A stretch of DNA of 64,000 nt from Deltaproteobacteria bacterium (lineage in GTDB: Bacteria; Myxococcota_A; UBA796; UBA2385), in assembly GCA_018401435.1 (NCBI GenBank), contig JAGYJW010000001.1, forward strand, positions 186,001-250,000, in the 5' to 3' direction. The notes beneath the pieces were generated by a model that made no database searches, had not been told where the DNA came from, and saw nothing but the letters and a program-made list of their open reading frames with translations. The position numbers were made by a program, and so were the translations under genes. Positions 35,143 to 43,920 of the stretch are shown in pieces (position 1 is the first letter of the stretch; the number at the start of each line of letters is the position of its first letter).

Positions 35143-35522
35143 CTGGAGCTCTCGGAGCTGTCCGGGATCGACATGGGCTCCAACAGCAGACAGAGTTTTT
35201 TTTGGACCTCAACGATGGCTTCGGCTCGGGCCAGTCGGCGCTGGACCTCTTCGAGCTGGCGCTTGAGCTGCTCGTTCTCCGCCTGGAGTGCCGACTTCTT
35301 CGGTCTGCCGGGTCCGGTCTTGGTCGTACGGGCCATCTGTCGCCTCCACCTGGAGATGGTGGAATGGTACAGGCCTTCACGGCGTAGGACCTCTCCCTTG
35401 CCGCCCAGCTCCGAACAGGCGTCCAGCTCCTCGAGGATGCGGCGCTTGTACCGGTCGTTGTAGTCGCGGCGCCTCTTCGGGACGCGGACCTCGGTGGTGG
35501 TGCTGTCTTCGCTTGATGACAT
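35139..35522 (-). CDS. IS3-family OrfA (HTH protein)
   Basis: From ATG 35522 (MSSSEDSTTTEVRVPKRRRD) the 127-aa product has a helix-turn-helix (YKRRILEELDACSELGGKGE, REGLYHSTISRWRRQ) that binds the IS ends, followed by a leucine-zipper coiled coil (ALQAENEQLKRQLEEVQRRL) for dimerisation. A GTG at 35573 would add 17 residues. It is the upstream partner of the OrfB gene. Confidence 0.88.
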   Translation of the reverse strand: MSSSEDSTTTEVRVPKRRRDYNDRYKRRILEELDACSELGGKGEVLRREGLYHSTISRWRRQMARTTKTGPGRPKKSALQAENEQLKRQLEEVQRRLARAEAIVEVQKKLCLLLEPMSIPDSSESSR

Positions 35523-35593
35523 GGCGAACTCGGGGGTGCCCTTGCGTGATTTCGAGGAGGGCGATTGTGTCACTCACTATTGGCACATAGGGG

Positions 35594-37195
35594 ATGTCTC
35601 CCTCTCCCGATCCTTGCTCTGCGTCCCCCCCGGCGCTCTGTCCGCTGCCCTCGCTGGGGCCGGGCCGGGTGGGCGTGGGCGTGGGGGCCGGGGTCACGCT
35701 GCTGCTGGGCTTGTTGGGACTCACCCATGTGCAGAGCGCCCAGGATGCGGCGGTGGCCCGCGAGCAGGCCCTGGCCACGCACACGGCCTTGCGGCTGAAT
35801 GACTGGCTGGACAGCCGGCTGCTGGTGCTGGACACGGTGCGGCTGATGCGCAGCCGCGGCCTGGTGGATGGGGCCGGGGACTGGCGCGCGCGGGTGGGCG
35901 CGGATCTGGAGGTGGTGGACGGCTTTCAGGCGGTCAACTGGGTGAGCGCGCGGGGCGTCATCGAGATCACCGCGCCAGAGGCGGGCAACGAGAGCGCGCT
36001 GGGTCGGAGGGTGGGCGATCATCCTCAAGCTGGGCCAATTCTCGCAGAGGTGCGGTCGAGCGGCAGGTCCGCGGCCACGCCTCCGCTCGACCTCTTCCAA
36101 GGCGGGCGCGGCTTCGCCACCTATCTGCCGGTGCGCGGCACCGATGGTGGGCTCACCGGCTTTGTGAACGGGGTCTTTCGGGTCGATGCCATCGTGAACC
36201 AGGCGCTGAACCACCTGGACACCGACGCACACCACATCCGCATCGCGGATGGGGACGCCTTGTTGTGGACGTCGGAGAGGCCTGGGGAAGACGGCGCACC
36301 GACAGCCCAGGCCACGGTTCAGGTGCTGGACCGCAGCTGGCAGGTGGCGATGACCCCCACCCAGCCGGCGGTGCCGCGGTCCACCCAGGCCCTGGGCCTT
36401 GTGTTGGCAGTTGGGGTTGGATTGGGGGCTGGCCTTTCAGCGGGTTGGGCCCGGCGCCAGGCCATGGCGTCGCGCGCAGCCTTGTTGGAGAACCTGCGGC
36501 TGCTTCGCCAGGTCGAGGAGGCCCGACGCATGGAGGTGCTGGGGCAGGTGGCCGGGGGCATCGCCCATGACTTCAACAACCTGCTCACGGTGGTGATGAG
36601 CAGCGCAGAGCTGGTCGGCGCGAATCTGTCGCCCGATCAGCAGTCGCAGCAAGAGGACATCGACGCCATCCTGGATGCCGGCGAGCGCGGCTCTCGCTTG
36701 ATCGCCTCGCTGCTCAGCTTCGCCCGCCAGGGGCAGGACGCGGTGGGGGAGGTGGACGCGGTGGCCCATCTCGGCGAGCTGTCGGCGATGCTGCAGCACG
36801 TTGTGGGGCCCCAGGTCGATCTGAAGCTGGACCTGCCGCAAGGCGACGGGCGCATCGGCCTGTCCCAGACCGCGCTGGACCGCATCATCGTCAACCTGAT
36901 CAACAACGCCAAGGAGGCGCTGCCCGATGGCGCCGGCCGGGTCGGGTTGAGCATCGAACTCGACCAGGACCTGCTGCACATCCACGTCTCCGACGATGGG
37001 CGTGGCATGGCCCCCGAGGTCCGCCGCCGCATCTTCGAGCCCTACTTCACCACCCGCGCGGCGGGCACGGGGCTGGGCCTCGCGACGGTCTTTGGCCTCG
37101 TCCACCAGGCGGGGGGCAGCATCGATGTGGCGTCTGCACCCGGCGCAGGCAGCCGCTTCACCTTGAGTCTGCCCCGCCTGCGCACCCAGGGCTGA
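35594..37195 (+). CDS. Membrane sensor histidine kinase (orphan)
   Basis: The 533-aa protein has a first transmembrane helix at about residues 25-45 (VGVGVGAGVTLLLGLLGLTH), an extracytoplasmic PDC/CHASE-like sensor region to about 255, and a second helix (LGLVLAVGVGLGAGLSAG). The HisKA box GGIAHDFNNLLTVVMSSAEL contains the phospho-His. The ATPase domain shows the N-box NLINNAKEAL, G1 DDGRGMAPEV and G2 GTGLGLATVFGLVHQAGGSI. No receiver domain or response-regulator gene is nearby. The ATG is only seven bases from the IS3 right end, so its native promoter has probably been lost or replaced. Confidence 0.9.
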   Translation: MSPSPDPCSASPPALCPLPSLGPGRVGVGVGAGVTLLLGLLGLTHVQSAQDAAVAREQALATHTALRLNDWLDSRLLVLDTVRLMRSRGLVDGAGDWRARVGADLEVVDGFQAVNWVSARGVIEITAPEAGNESALGRRVGDHPQAGPILAEVRSSGRSAATPPLDLFQGGRGFATYLPVRGTDGGLTGFVNGVFRVDAIVNQALNHLDTDAHHIRIADGDALLWTSERPGEDGAPTAQATVQVLDRSWQVAMTPTQPAVPRSTQALGLVLAVGVGLGAGLSAGWARRQAMASRAALLENLRLLRQVEEARRMEVLGQVAGGIAHDFNNLLTVVMSSAELVGANLSPDQQSQQEDIDAILDAGERGSRLIASLLSFARQGQDAVGEVDAVAHLGELSAMLQHVVGPQVDLKLDLPQGDGRIGLSQTALDRIIVNLINNAKEALPDGAGRVGLSIELDQDLLHIHVSDDGRGMAPEVRRRIFEPYFTTRAAGTGLGLATVFGLVHQAGGSIDVASAPGAGSRFTLSLPRLRTQG

Positions 37196-37219
37196 GCGGG
37201 TCGGCGGCGGGGGCGGTCC

Positions 37220-37972
37220 CTATTGACCGCGCTCCAGCCATCGCCGCGAGAAGACCTCGTCTTGGAGCTGGACATCGAAGCTCAGGCCCTCGGTCACCAG
37301 CGTGGTGCTGCTGCCCTCTTTGAGGGCGTCGGCGATGACCATGCGCATAGGTATATTCTGGGTCCCGACCGTCTTGACGTCGGACATGGTCCAGGTCTTG
37401 AGCAACATGCCGGAGAGGGCATAGAGCTCCTGCCGCGTGGGAATCCGCCAGGCGTCGTCAATCCAGATGACGCGCCTTGGATAGGTAACGGTGCTGTCTT
37501 TGGCCTTGGCTTCCAGCTTCCACAGCTTTCGCCCATCCACCGTCTCTGCACCCAGCACCGTCGCGTCATAGGTCTCGTCGAAATCGTCGGTGGCCATCAT
37601 GTCCTCATAGGACATGTCCGAACCCATCATGCCCTGGCGCATCATGTGGCCGCTGATCTTCTGGACCCGCTCGGCCTTGGGCAGGTAGAGCCACATCTGG
37701 CCCTCCATCTTGAGTATGCGCGTGCCCTTCTCGCGCTCTGGGGCGAGGTACTCCATCGCGGCGGCGTCGCGACCCTTGGCCACCACATGCATGCGGTACT
37801 CCCGCGTCCGTCCGTTGTCGGCGACCGTCATGGTGACAGTGGACTCCTGGGCCGCGCTCTGGAGGTTGGCATCGAGGGCGGCCAGCAGCTCTGCGGCGGT
37901 GGGATCGGCGGCCTGGGCGACGCCACCGAGCGCCACCAGGGCCAGGAAGGAGGGGAGGAGGGAGCGGAGCAT
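37220..37972 (-). CDS. LolA-like outer-membrane lipoprotein-sorting protein
   Basis: From ATG 37972 a signal peptide (MLRSLLPSFLALVALGGVAQ-A) precedes TAAELLAALDANLQSAAQES and EYRMHVVAKGRDAAAMEYLA, GTRILKMEGQMWLYLPKAER, a LolA/LolB-like half-barrel of the PF17131 type, about 250 aa. Such proteins shuttle lipids or lipoproteins across the periplasm. A GTG six bases earlier overlaps the permease stop. It is the last gene of the ABC transporter operon, which supports a periplasmic carrier role for the exporter's substrate. Confidence 0.85.
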   Translation of the reverse strand: MLRSLLPSFLALVALGGVAQAADPTAAELLAALDANLQSAAQESTVTMTVADNGRTREYRMHVVAKGRDAAAMEYLAPEREKGTRILKMEGQMWLYLPKAERVQKISGHMMRQGMMGSDMSYEDMMATDDFDETYDATVLGAETVDGRKLWKLEAKAKDSTVTYPRRVIWIDDAWRIPTRQELYALSGMLLKTWTMSDVKTVGTQNIPMRMVIADALKEGSSTTLVTEGLSFDVQLQDEVFSRRWLERGQ

Positions 37973-37974
37973 GG

Positions 37975-39219
37975 TCACCTCTGCGCGCGCATGGCTTCGA
38001 AGGGGGCGATCCGGGTGGCACGAATCGCTGGAAAGAGGGCGCCCAGGGCAGCGGTCAGGACCCCGATGCCCACGGCCGTCAGCAGGATGTCGACGCTGAG
38101 ATCGCCATGAAGGGTGGCGCTCATGGCAAAGCTGCCATCCATCTCATCCAACACCTCCTGCGAGAAGCTCATGCCCCTGTGTTGCAGGTACCAGGCCGGG
38201 ATGGCCCCCAAGGCCGTGCCCGCCAAGGCGCCCGCCATGCCGATGAGCACCGCCTCGGTCAGAAAGGAGGTCACAGCGCCCATGCGGCTCTGCCCCATCG
38301 CCCGCATCACCCCGATCTCGCCGGTGCGTTCCAAGACCGACATGGTCATGGTGTTGAAGATGGCGAGCGCCATCACAAAGACCACCGCGAGGCTGATGAT
38401 GGCCTGAACCGCGTCCAGGATGGGCTTGGATTGGGCCCACAGGTCTCGGTCATACCAGGGCGTCACCGCATAGTCGGGACCCAGTGAAGCGCGCAGTTCA
38501 GAGGCTGCCGCCGCGACCCCGGACTCGCTGTCGTCATCGGGAAAGACCAGCAGCTCGACGGCGCCGTCGGGAATATCCGCCATCCACCGCGCGGTGTCCA
38601 GGGTCACGAAGGCCTGGGCGTCGATGGTGGTGCTGCCGCTGATGATGCCGACCACATCGGCGGAGATGGGCGACATGGAGCCATATTGGGTGCTGCCCAT
38701 CATCAGGATCTCATCCCCCACCTTGGCGCCCAGATCCCGGGCCACCCGCGCACCCAGGACCACCTGCTCGCCCTTGGCATCGGGGTCCAGCCAGGCGCCC
38801 TTGCTCAGCGTGCTGCCGGGAAGCAGGATCTCGGCGTAGTATTCGGGCGAGGAGCCCACCATGAGTGCTGGGTCCTCCCCCAGCTCTTCGCCCAGGGTGA
38901 CCAGCACGCCAGACCGGATCACCGGGTAGGCCCGGCTGATCCCGGGCAGGGACCCGATGGACGCCAGGACGGGCGCTGCTTCGGGGATATTCTCGTAGAT
39001 GGGTTGCAGCAGCTCCTCTTCGGCAAAGGCCGTCGTGACGACGCGGATGGGGCCGAATGCGTCGGTCCAATCCTCAATCATGCCGTTGAAGAGGCCCGAG
39101 ATGAAGGAGAGGGTGACCACCGAGAAGGCGGTGCCAATGGTGACGGTCGCCGCCGTGAGCAGGGTGCGTCGGCCATTGCGCAAGGCGTTGCGGGCGGCCA
39201 GCTTGAGCAGGGACATCAT
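37975..39219 (-). CDS. ABC transporter permease, FtsX/LolE-type (second)
   Basis: The 414-aa protein has an N-terminal transmembrane helix (LLTAATVTIGTAFSVVTLSF), a large periplasmic MacB-PCD-like domain (to about 280), and three C-terminal helices with the coupling segment SVLERTGEIGVMRAMGQSRM, as in LolC/E, MacB and FtsX. Its start overlaps the neighbouring permease stop by four bases and its stop overlaps the LolA-like gene region. With the paired permease and ATPase it should form a mechanotransmission-type exporter. Confidence 0.92.
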   Translation of the reverse strand: MMSLLKLAARNALRNGRRTLLTAATVTIGTAFSVVTLSFISGLFNGMIEDWTDAFGPIRVVTTAFAEEELLQPIYENIPEAAPVLASIGSLPGISRAYPVIRSGVLVTLGEELGEDPALMVGSSPEYYAEILLPGSTLSKGAWLDPDAKGEQVVLGARVARDLGAKVGDEILMMGSTQYGSMSPISADVVGIISGSTTIDAQAFVTLDTARWMADIPDGAVELLVFPDDDSESGVAAAASELRASLGPDYAVTPWYDRDLWAQSKPILDAVQAIISLAVVFVMALAIFNTMTMSVLERTGEIGVMRAMGQSRMGAVTSFLTEAVLIGMAGALAGTALGAIPAWYLQHRGMSFSQEVLDEMDGSFAMSATLHGDLSVDILLTAVGIGVLTAALGALFPAIRATRIAPFEAMRAQR

Positions 39220-40442
39220 TGGGGCCTCACGGCTTCTGAGGGAGAGACGCGGGAGGCCATCCAGGCCGGGTACAACGAGGCGCCCATGGCCACCACCACA
39301 GCCACCAAGACGCTGCTGAGCAGGGTCGGCGGCGAGAAGTCCAGGTAGAGCATGGCGGCCACCGGGATATTGCTCATGGAGTCCGCCTTGGGCCCCATCA
39401 GCTTGATCATGTCAATGCCATGGGTGGCGTAGTAGCCGCAGAATGCGCCCGACAGGCCAGCCCCCACCAGCCCGCCCGCCAGGCCCATCCAGAAGCCTTC
39501 CAAGGCGAAGATGCCCAGCACCCCAGCGCGCTGCAAGCCCATGGAGCGCAGGGTGCCGATCTCCCGCACCCGCTCATAGGCGGCCATCAACACGGTGTTG
39601 GCGATGCCGGTCGCCGCCATCAGCAGCAGGGCCAGGCCGATGACGTCCAGCATGCTCTGGCGCACCTCGTTGGTCTCGAGCATGGGCGCGATCTCGGCCT
39701 GCCAGCTGCGGGGCTCGCCGCCGGGGATCTCTGCAGAGACGGCCGCGGCGAACGCCGCCGTATCGTCCCGATCCGGAAGCAAACTGGCGATGTGGGTGAC
39801 CCGACCCTCCGCAGCCAGCAGCGTGTCGGCATCTTGCATCGGCAGGTAGACGTTGACGTTGTCGATGACTGGATTGCCCGAGCGCAGGATGCCGGTGACC
39901 GTGTAGCGCATGGCGTTGATGGCCCCATCCACCGTGCGGGTCTCCAGGGTGAGCAGGTCGCCCACCTGGGTCTTGAGCAGGCGCGCCGGGCCCACCGCCA
40001 TCAGGATCTCGCCCTGACCGGGGGTGGGCATGCGCCCCTCGACCTGCCAGTCGGTGCGGGGAAAGACATCCGCGTCGGCGTCACTGGCCCCGATCAGGCG
40101 CACGCGCATGGACTTGCGCCCCTGGATGGCCCGCGGCGCCGCGATCAACCGCGCGGTCCAGCGCTCGGTGTGGCCGTCCAACCAGCCCCGCTGGGAGTCG
40201 TCCAGACGCAGCGTGTCTTCGACTGGATGGCGCAGGCCCGCGGTGGGGTATCCAATCGGAACCACCAACACATGGCCCGACGCCGAGTCGATCTGGGCGC
40301 GGATCATATTCTCGGTCATGCCGCCCTGGAATCCGTGCCCAACGACGATGACAAATACGCCCAACACGATGGACACCAGCGACAGGGCGTTGCGGGAGGC
40401 CTGACGGGTCAGGTTCCGGAGGGCCATGCGAAAGACCAACAT
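39216..40442 (-). CDS. ABC transporter permease, FtsX/LolC-type (first)
   Basis: The 408-aa protein begins MLVFRMALRNLTRQASRNAL, with a first helix (LVSIVLGVFVIVVGHGF) and a periplasmic domain. The last part contains MAAYERVREIGTLRSMGLQR, the conserved cytoplasmic coupling segment of LolC/FtsX proteins. It starts one base after the ATPase stop codon begins (shared base 40442), so translation is coupled. It is distinct in sequence from the second permease, giving a heterodimeric LolCE-like arrangement. Confidence 0.92.
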   Translation of the reverse strand: MLVFRMALRNLTRQASRNALSLVSIVLGVFVIVVGHGFQGGMTENMIRAQIDSASGHVLVVPIGYPTAGLRHPVEDTLRLDDSQRGWLDGHTERWTARLIAAPRAIQGRKSMRVRLIGASDADADVFPRTDWQVEGRMPTPGQGEILMAVGPARLLKTQVGDLLTLETRTVDGAINAMRYTVTGILRSGNPVIDNVNVYLPMQDADTLLAAEGRVTHIASLLPDRDDTAAFAAAVSAEIPGGEPRSWQAEIAPMLETNEVRQSMLDVIGLALLLMAATGIANTVLMAAYERVREIGTLRSMGLQRAGVLGIFALEGFWMGLAGGLVGAGLSGAFCGYYATHGIDMIKLMGPKADSMSNIPVAAMLYLDFSPPTLLSSVLVAVVVAMGASLYPAWMASRVSPSEAVRPQ

Positions 40443-41155
40443 CAGGACTCCGGAGTGGGGACGATGGCGGCGCGAGCCTCGTCGGCGGCGATGCAGCCAT
40501 CCTTGATGTGCACGATGCGCCGCGCCCGCTCCATCACCATGGGGTCATGGGTGGAGAAGAGGAAGGTCACACCCAGCTCTTCGTTGAGCTTGCGCATCAG
40601 CTCCAATACATTCTCGCCGCTGACGCTGTCCAGGTTGGCGGTGGGCTCGTCGGCGATGACCAGGGCAGGGCGCTTGACCAGGGCCCGGGCCACCGCCACC
40701 CGCTGCTGCTGGCCCCCCGACAGCTGGCCGGGACGGCGGTGCAGCAGATCCCCCAGGCCCACCGAAGCCAGCATCGCCGCTGCGGCCTCCCGGCGCTCCC
40801 TGCCGCTGGTTCCGCCGGCCAGGTCCAGGGCCAGCTCGACATTCTCGACAGCGCTCAGCACGGGGATGAGGTTGAAGGACTGGAAGATGAAGCCGATGGA
40901 TTGGCTGCGCAGCCGGGTGAGCTGCCGATCGCCCAGGGTCTCGGTGGCCTGGTCGCGGATGCAGACCGAGCCCGAGGTGGGGCGGTCCAGCAAGCCGATC
41001 AGGTTGAGGGCCGTGGTCTTGCCCGAGCCGGAGGGCCCCGACAGAACCGTGAATTCGCCTGCTTGAATCACCAGGTCCAGCTCGTGGGCAGCCTTGACCA
41101 GGGTGGGCCCGCTGCCATAGTGGCGAGATGCCTTCTTGAGTTCGCAGATGGGCAT
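40442..41155 (-). CDS. ABC transporter ATP-binding protein, LolD/MacB-type
   Basis: The 237-aa protein carries Walker A GPSGSGKTTALNLIG, the Q-loop (FIFQSFNLIP), the ABC signature LSGGQQQRVAVARAL, Walker B ALVIADEPTANLD and the H-loop STHDP. The DEPTANLD with FNLIP pattern is typical of LolD/FtsE/MacB subfamily ATPases that drive FtsX-fold permeases. Ten bases separate it from the beta-barrel gene. It should power the two permeases encoded just downstream. Confidence 0.95.
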   Translation of the reverse strand: MPICELKKASRHYGSGPTLVKAAHELDLVIQAGEFTVLSGPSGSGKTTALNLIGLLDRPTSGSVCIRDQATETLGDRQLTRLRSQSIGFIFQSFNLIPVLSAVENVELALDLAGGTSGRERREAAAAMLASVGLGDLLHRRPGQLSGGQQQRVAVARALVKRPALVIADEPTANLDSVSGENVLELMRKLNEELGVTFLFSTHDPMVMERARRIVHIKDGCIAADEARAAIVPTPES

Positions 41156-41164
41156 CGGCCCTCC

Positions 41165-42397
41165 TCAGAAGTTGAATCGGGACCAGAGGATGAAGGTGGC
41201 GGTGGGCACCAGGCCCGACAGGTCCGCTCGGGCCAGCCCGCCGGCGGCGGTGGGCAGCGCCACGACGAGATCGTCGGCTGCGGGCTTGAACTCGCCCCCA
41301 TCCGACCAGGGGGCCAACGGCAGCTGGCCCGCCGCAGACAGGTCGATCCGCTCGGTCAGGGCGAGCGAGAGGGTGGGCACCGCGAATGCGCTGCCATCGT
41401 CCAGGTTCTGCATCCAAAGAGCGGATGCAGCCAGGTCCTGTGTCAGGCCTGCGCTCAGCGAGCCAATCAGGTAGTTCGTACCGCTGAATGCGGGGGAGAA
41501 GGCCTGGGGCGCCGCGAAGAGCGCGGTGGCCGGGCTGGACCCACCCCCCCCTGCGCCATTGCGGTAGTATTGCAGCGTGAGGATGAGCTGCTGAAGCAGG
41601 GGAACGGAGTAGTCCAGCCCTGCCACCAGCTCTTCGCTTGGCGGCCGGTCGGGGGACAGGCGCAGCACCCCCTCAAACCAGAAGCCCACACCCAGGGTGC
41701 CCTTGAAGTCCAAGCCGACGATGCCTTCGCCCACCTCTTCGCGCCAGGCCCCCACCGCCGACCAGTCGGTGCCCAGGGCATTGACCGTGACGCGACCGGC
41801 CAGCCGGGGGTGCAGAAAGGCGTCGTCGGCCCCCGCCACCAGCTGAAGGCCGTTCATCTCGCCCAGGGGCAGGTCCAAGCGGGCCGCATTCATGCCGCTT
41901 CGGGGCTTCCAGGGTTGGGTGAGCAGGACCTCGGGGAAGGGGTCGCTGGGGTTGACCACAAAGCCAGATCCCCAGTTGAGCGCCTGCCGGCCCACGCGCA
42001 GATCGCCCCGGCTGCGCTGGAACTCGATGAAGAGACGGTCCACCGACAGGTAGTCGCCCGCCGTCGAGACGGCGAGCAGATTGTTGGCGGCCGGGTCCTC
42101 CCCCAGGGCCAACAGCAGGCTGGGATGGAGGTCGCGGTCGGCGATGAGCTCGGCGAAAGCGTCCGTGTTGCGGTAGCCCTGGGACAGCCCCGCCTCGATG
42201 GTGGCGTTGAGCACCAGCCGGTCGGCCAGCGGGGCGGCGAAGCTGGGGCGAAAGCGCTCGACCCCGGTCAGGGGCAGCTCCGCGTCCAGACCGGTCATGC
42301 CGGTCACGCGAAGCTCGGCGAAGCCCTCCACCGCCTGGGCCCGGGCCAGCCCCACCCCGGGGCCCGCGGCCCCCAGCAGCAGCAGCGCAAGGTGCAT
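41165..42397 (-). CDS. Outer-membrane beta-barrel protein
   Basis: From ATG 42397 (MHLALLLLGAAGPGVGLARA-Q, a signal peptide) the 410-aa protein consists of alternating amphipathic strands (VGRQALNWGSGFVVNPSDPF, LILTLQYYRNGAGGGG, GTNYLIGSLSAGLTQDLAAS) and ends in aromatic FNF, the usual C-terminal signal of outer-membrane barrels. WGSGFVVNP resembles porin-like proteins associated with lipid-export ABC systems (memory-based, modest certainty). Start overlaps the previous stop by one base (TGATG). A role as the outer-membrane partner of the ABC exporter is inferred from the operon. Confidence 0.75.
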   Translation of the reverse strand: MHLALLLLGAAGPGVGLARAQAVEGFAELRVTGMTGLDAELPLTGVERFRPSFAAPLADRLVLNATIEAGLSQGYRNTDAFAELIADRDLHPSLLLALGEDPAANNLLAVSTAGDYLSVDRLFIEFQRSRGDLRVGRQALNWGSGFVVNPSDPFPEVLLTQPWKPRSGMNAARLDLPLGEMNGLQLVAGADDAFLHPRLAGRVTVNALGTDWSAVGAWREEVGEGIVGLDFKGTLGVGFWFEGVLRLSPDRPPSEELVAGLDYSVPLLQQLILTLQYYRNGAGGGGSSPATALFAAPQAFSPAFSGTNYLIGSLSAGLTQDLAASALWMQNLDDGSAFAVPTLSLALTERIDLSAAGQLPLAPWSDGGEFKPAADDLVVALPTAAGGLARADLSGLVPTATFILWSRFNF

Positions 42398-42873
42398 CAG
42401 GGCCTCGCCGCCACGCCCTGCGCCAGCAGGGCCGCGAGCCGGGCGGCAAAGGCGTCGGGGTCGGCGCCGTTGCGGTGGGCCAGCAGGGGCGCCAGCTCGG
42501 TGAGCAGCTGCGCCTGGGCCGCGCACTCCGCCGGGTCCAGCCCCGGCCGCGCATCGGCCACGAGCCCTTCCAGAAAGGCCAGGCCCCGGGCCCGGTCTTC
42601 GTCGGAGTTGGGGGGCGAGACCTCTGCGATCAGCGCCTCAAGCTCCTTTTCGCCGCGCAGGAGGGCCGCGCTCAGGGGCGCGCTGCTGGGGTCGCGGTCC
42701 AGGGCCGCGCTCTCGAAGTGGGGGTCGAAGCAGGTGCTGGGGTCCCAGCCGCCCGGCACCCAGTAGACCAGCAGGCGGCCATCCCCCGCGGCGCGGGCCA
42801 GGCGGGGCAGGCCCAGCAGGGCGGCGGCCGACAGGCCCCCGGCCAGCAGACCCCGGCGGCTCGGTCCGCTCAT
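42397..42873 (-). CDS. Short Tat-signal protein
   Basis: The 158-aa product starts MSGPSRRGLLAGGLSAAALL, a twin-arginine signal (S-R-R-G-L-L) with hydrophobic core and a predicted cleavage after LARA. The mature part opens LLVYWVPGGWDPSTCFDPHF, reminiscent of the start of DUF1501-like Tat-exported proteins but far shorter than the usual 400 or so residues, then becomes helical (LLRGEKELEALIAEVSPPNS). Either it is a shortened relative or a distinct small periplasmic protein. It overlaps the haem-motif lipoprotein stop by four bases. Confidence 0.65.
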   Translation of the reverse strand: MSGPSRRGLLAGGLSAAALLGLPRLARAAGDGRLLVYWVPGGWDPSTCFDPHFESAALDRDPSSAPLSAALLRGEKELEALIAEVSPPNSDEDRARGLAFLEGLVADARPGLDPAECAAQAQLLTELAPLLAHRNGADPDAFAARLAALLAQGVAARP

Positions 42874-43920
42874 TCCCAAGCTCCGATGCGGAGCATGCGC
42901 GCGCGCCAGTCGTCGCCCACCTGGAGGGGGAAGGCGGGCCAGGCGCCCGCGGGCTGATCCAGGGCCTGCTGGATGACGAAGCCTTCGCCCGCCTCGTCCA
43001 GCCACCAGCGGCCCGTGATGCCCAGGCTGGCGCTCAGCAGCCAGCCCTGCTCGGCGCCGGAGGTCTCCACCGCCAGCAGCAGGTCGGGGTGCAGGTCGGG
43101 GGCCCGGGGGTCCACCGCCGCTGCGGACCCCCGCGACAGGGTCCAGGTCTGGGCTTCGGTGAAGCTGCCCGCTGCGTCGGTGAGGGTGGCCAGGGTCTCC
43201 ACCTGCCAGCCCTCGGCGGGGCCCTGCAGGGGCAGGGGCGGGTCATAGTCCACCGCGACCAGCAGCCCGCTATCTCCCAGCCAGGTCCAGCCCTGCAGGG
43301 CGGTCTGCTCGCCCTCTTGTCGGAAGAACTCGGTGAGCACGCGGGCCCCGCTGCCCTCCCCCAGGACGGAGGCCGCGTCCCAGCTCAGCCAGAGCGCGTC
43401 GGTGCCGCTGCCGGCGCTCACCCGGGCGCGCAGGCTGTGGGCGGCGCTGGGGCAGGGTCGGGGCGGCTGCCGGTCGGCGGTGGCTCCTCTTTGGCGCCGG
43501 GCGCCCCGCAGTCCAACCAGGCGCAGGCGGGCCCGCCTCCGCGCGCTGGGGCCGCCGCCGGGGGCATGCCGGCCTCCACCCGGTGTCGATGACTTTGGCG
43601 AAGTCTTCGTCGGTGATGTCGGGGTAGGGAACCGCTGAGTTCACCCCGGCGGAGTTGACGAGAATGTCGGCCCGCCCGGTGGCGTGGCAGCCGGTGCACC
43701 AGGTCAAGGCGAAGGGCTGGCCGGTGGTGGCCCAGGTGCCGGCCTCGTCGCAGGGGATCTCCACGCCGTCTCCGCCCTCTCCGCTGCCCCCATCAGCGCC
43801 GTCGTCTCCGCCGTCTCCGTCAGCGCCGCCCGCCGTCTCCTCCACCGGGATGCGGTAGAGGGGCTGTTCGATCGTACAGGCCGTCACCACGAAGATGAGC
43901 CATGGCAGCTTGTTTTCCAT
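42870..43920 (-). CDS. c-type haem-motif lipoprotein (two frameshifts)
   Basis: From ATG 43920 (MENKLPWLIFVVTACTIEQP, lipobox VTAC) a Gly/Asp-rich linker leads to FALTWCTGCHATGRADILVN, one CxxCH haem-attachment site, then SAVPYPDITDEDFAKVIDTG. The frame changes near 43570 and again near 43440 and resumes as VSAGSGTDALWLSWDAASVL through WWLDEAGEGFVIQQALDQPA to the stop at 42870. The restored length is about 350 aa. It likely is a periplasm-facing, membrane-anchored monohaem protein. The start shares one base with the stop of the upstream gene. Confidence 0.68.

Larger units (their letters stand above)
33946..35587 (-). mobile_element. IS3-family insertion sequence
   Basis: Imperfect terminal inverted repeats begin TGTGC at 33946 and, reading inward from the other end, TGTGCCAATAGTGAGTG at 35587; both share TGTGC, AAT and GTG. 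The element encodes orfA and orfB in the usual overlapping IS3 layout, leftward. Length is about 1.64 kb. The flanking bases (GACCA left, TAGGG right) show no target duplication, which fits later rearrangement. The right end lies seven bases from the histidine kinase start. Confidence 0.72.
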
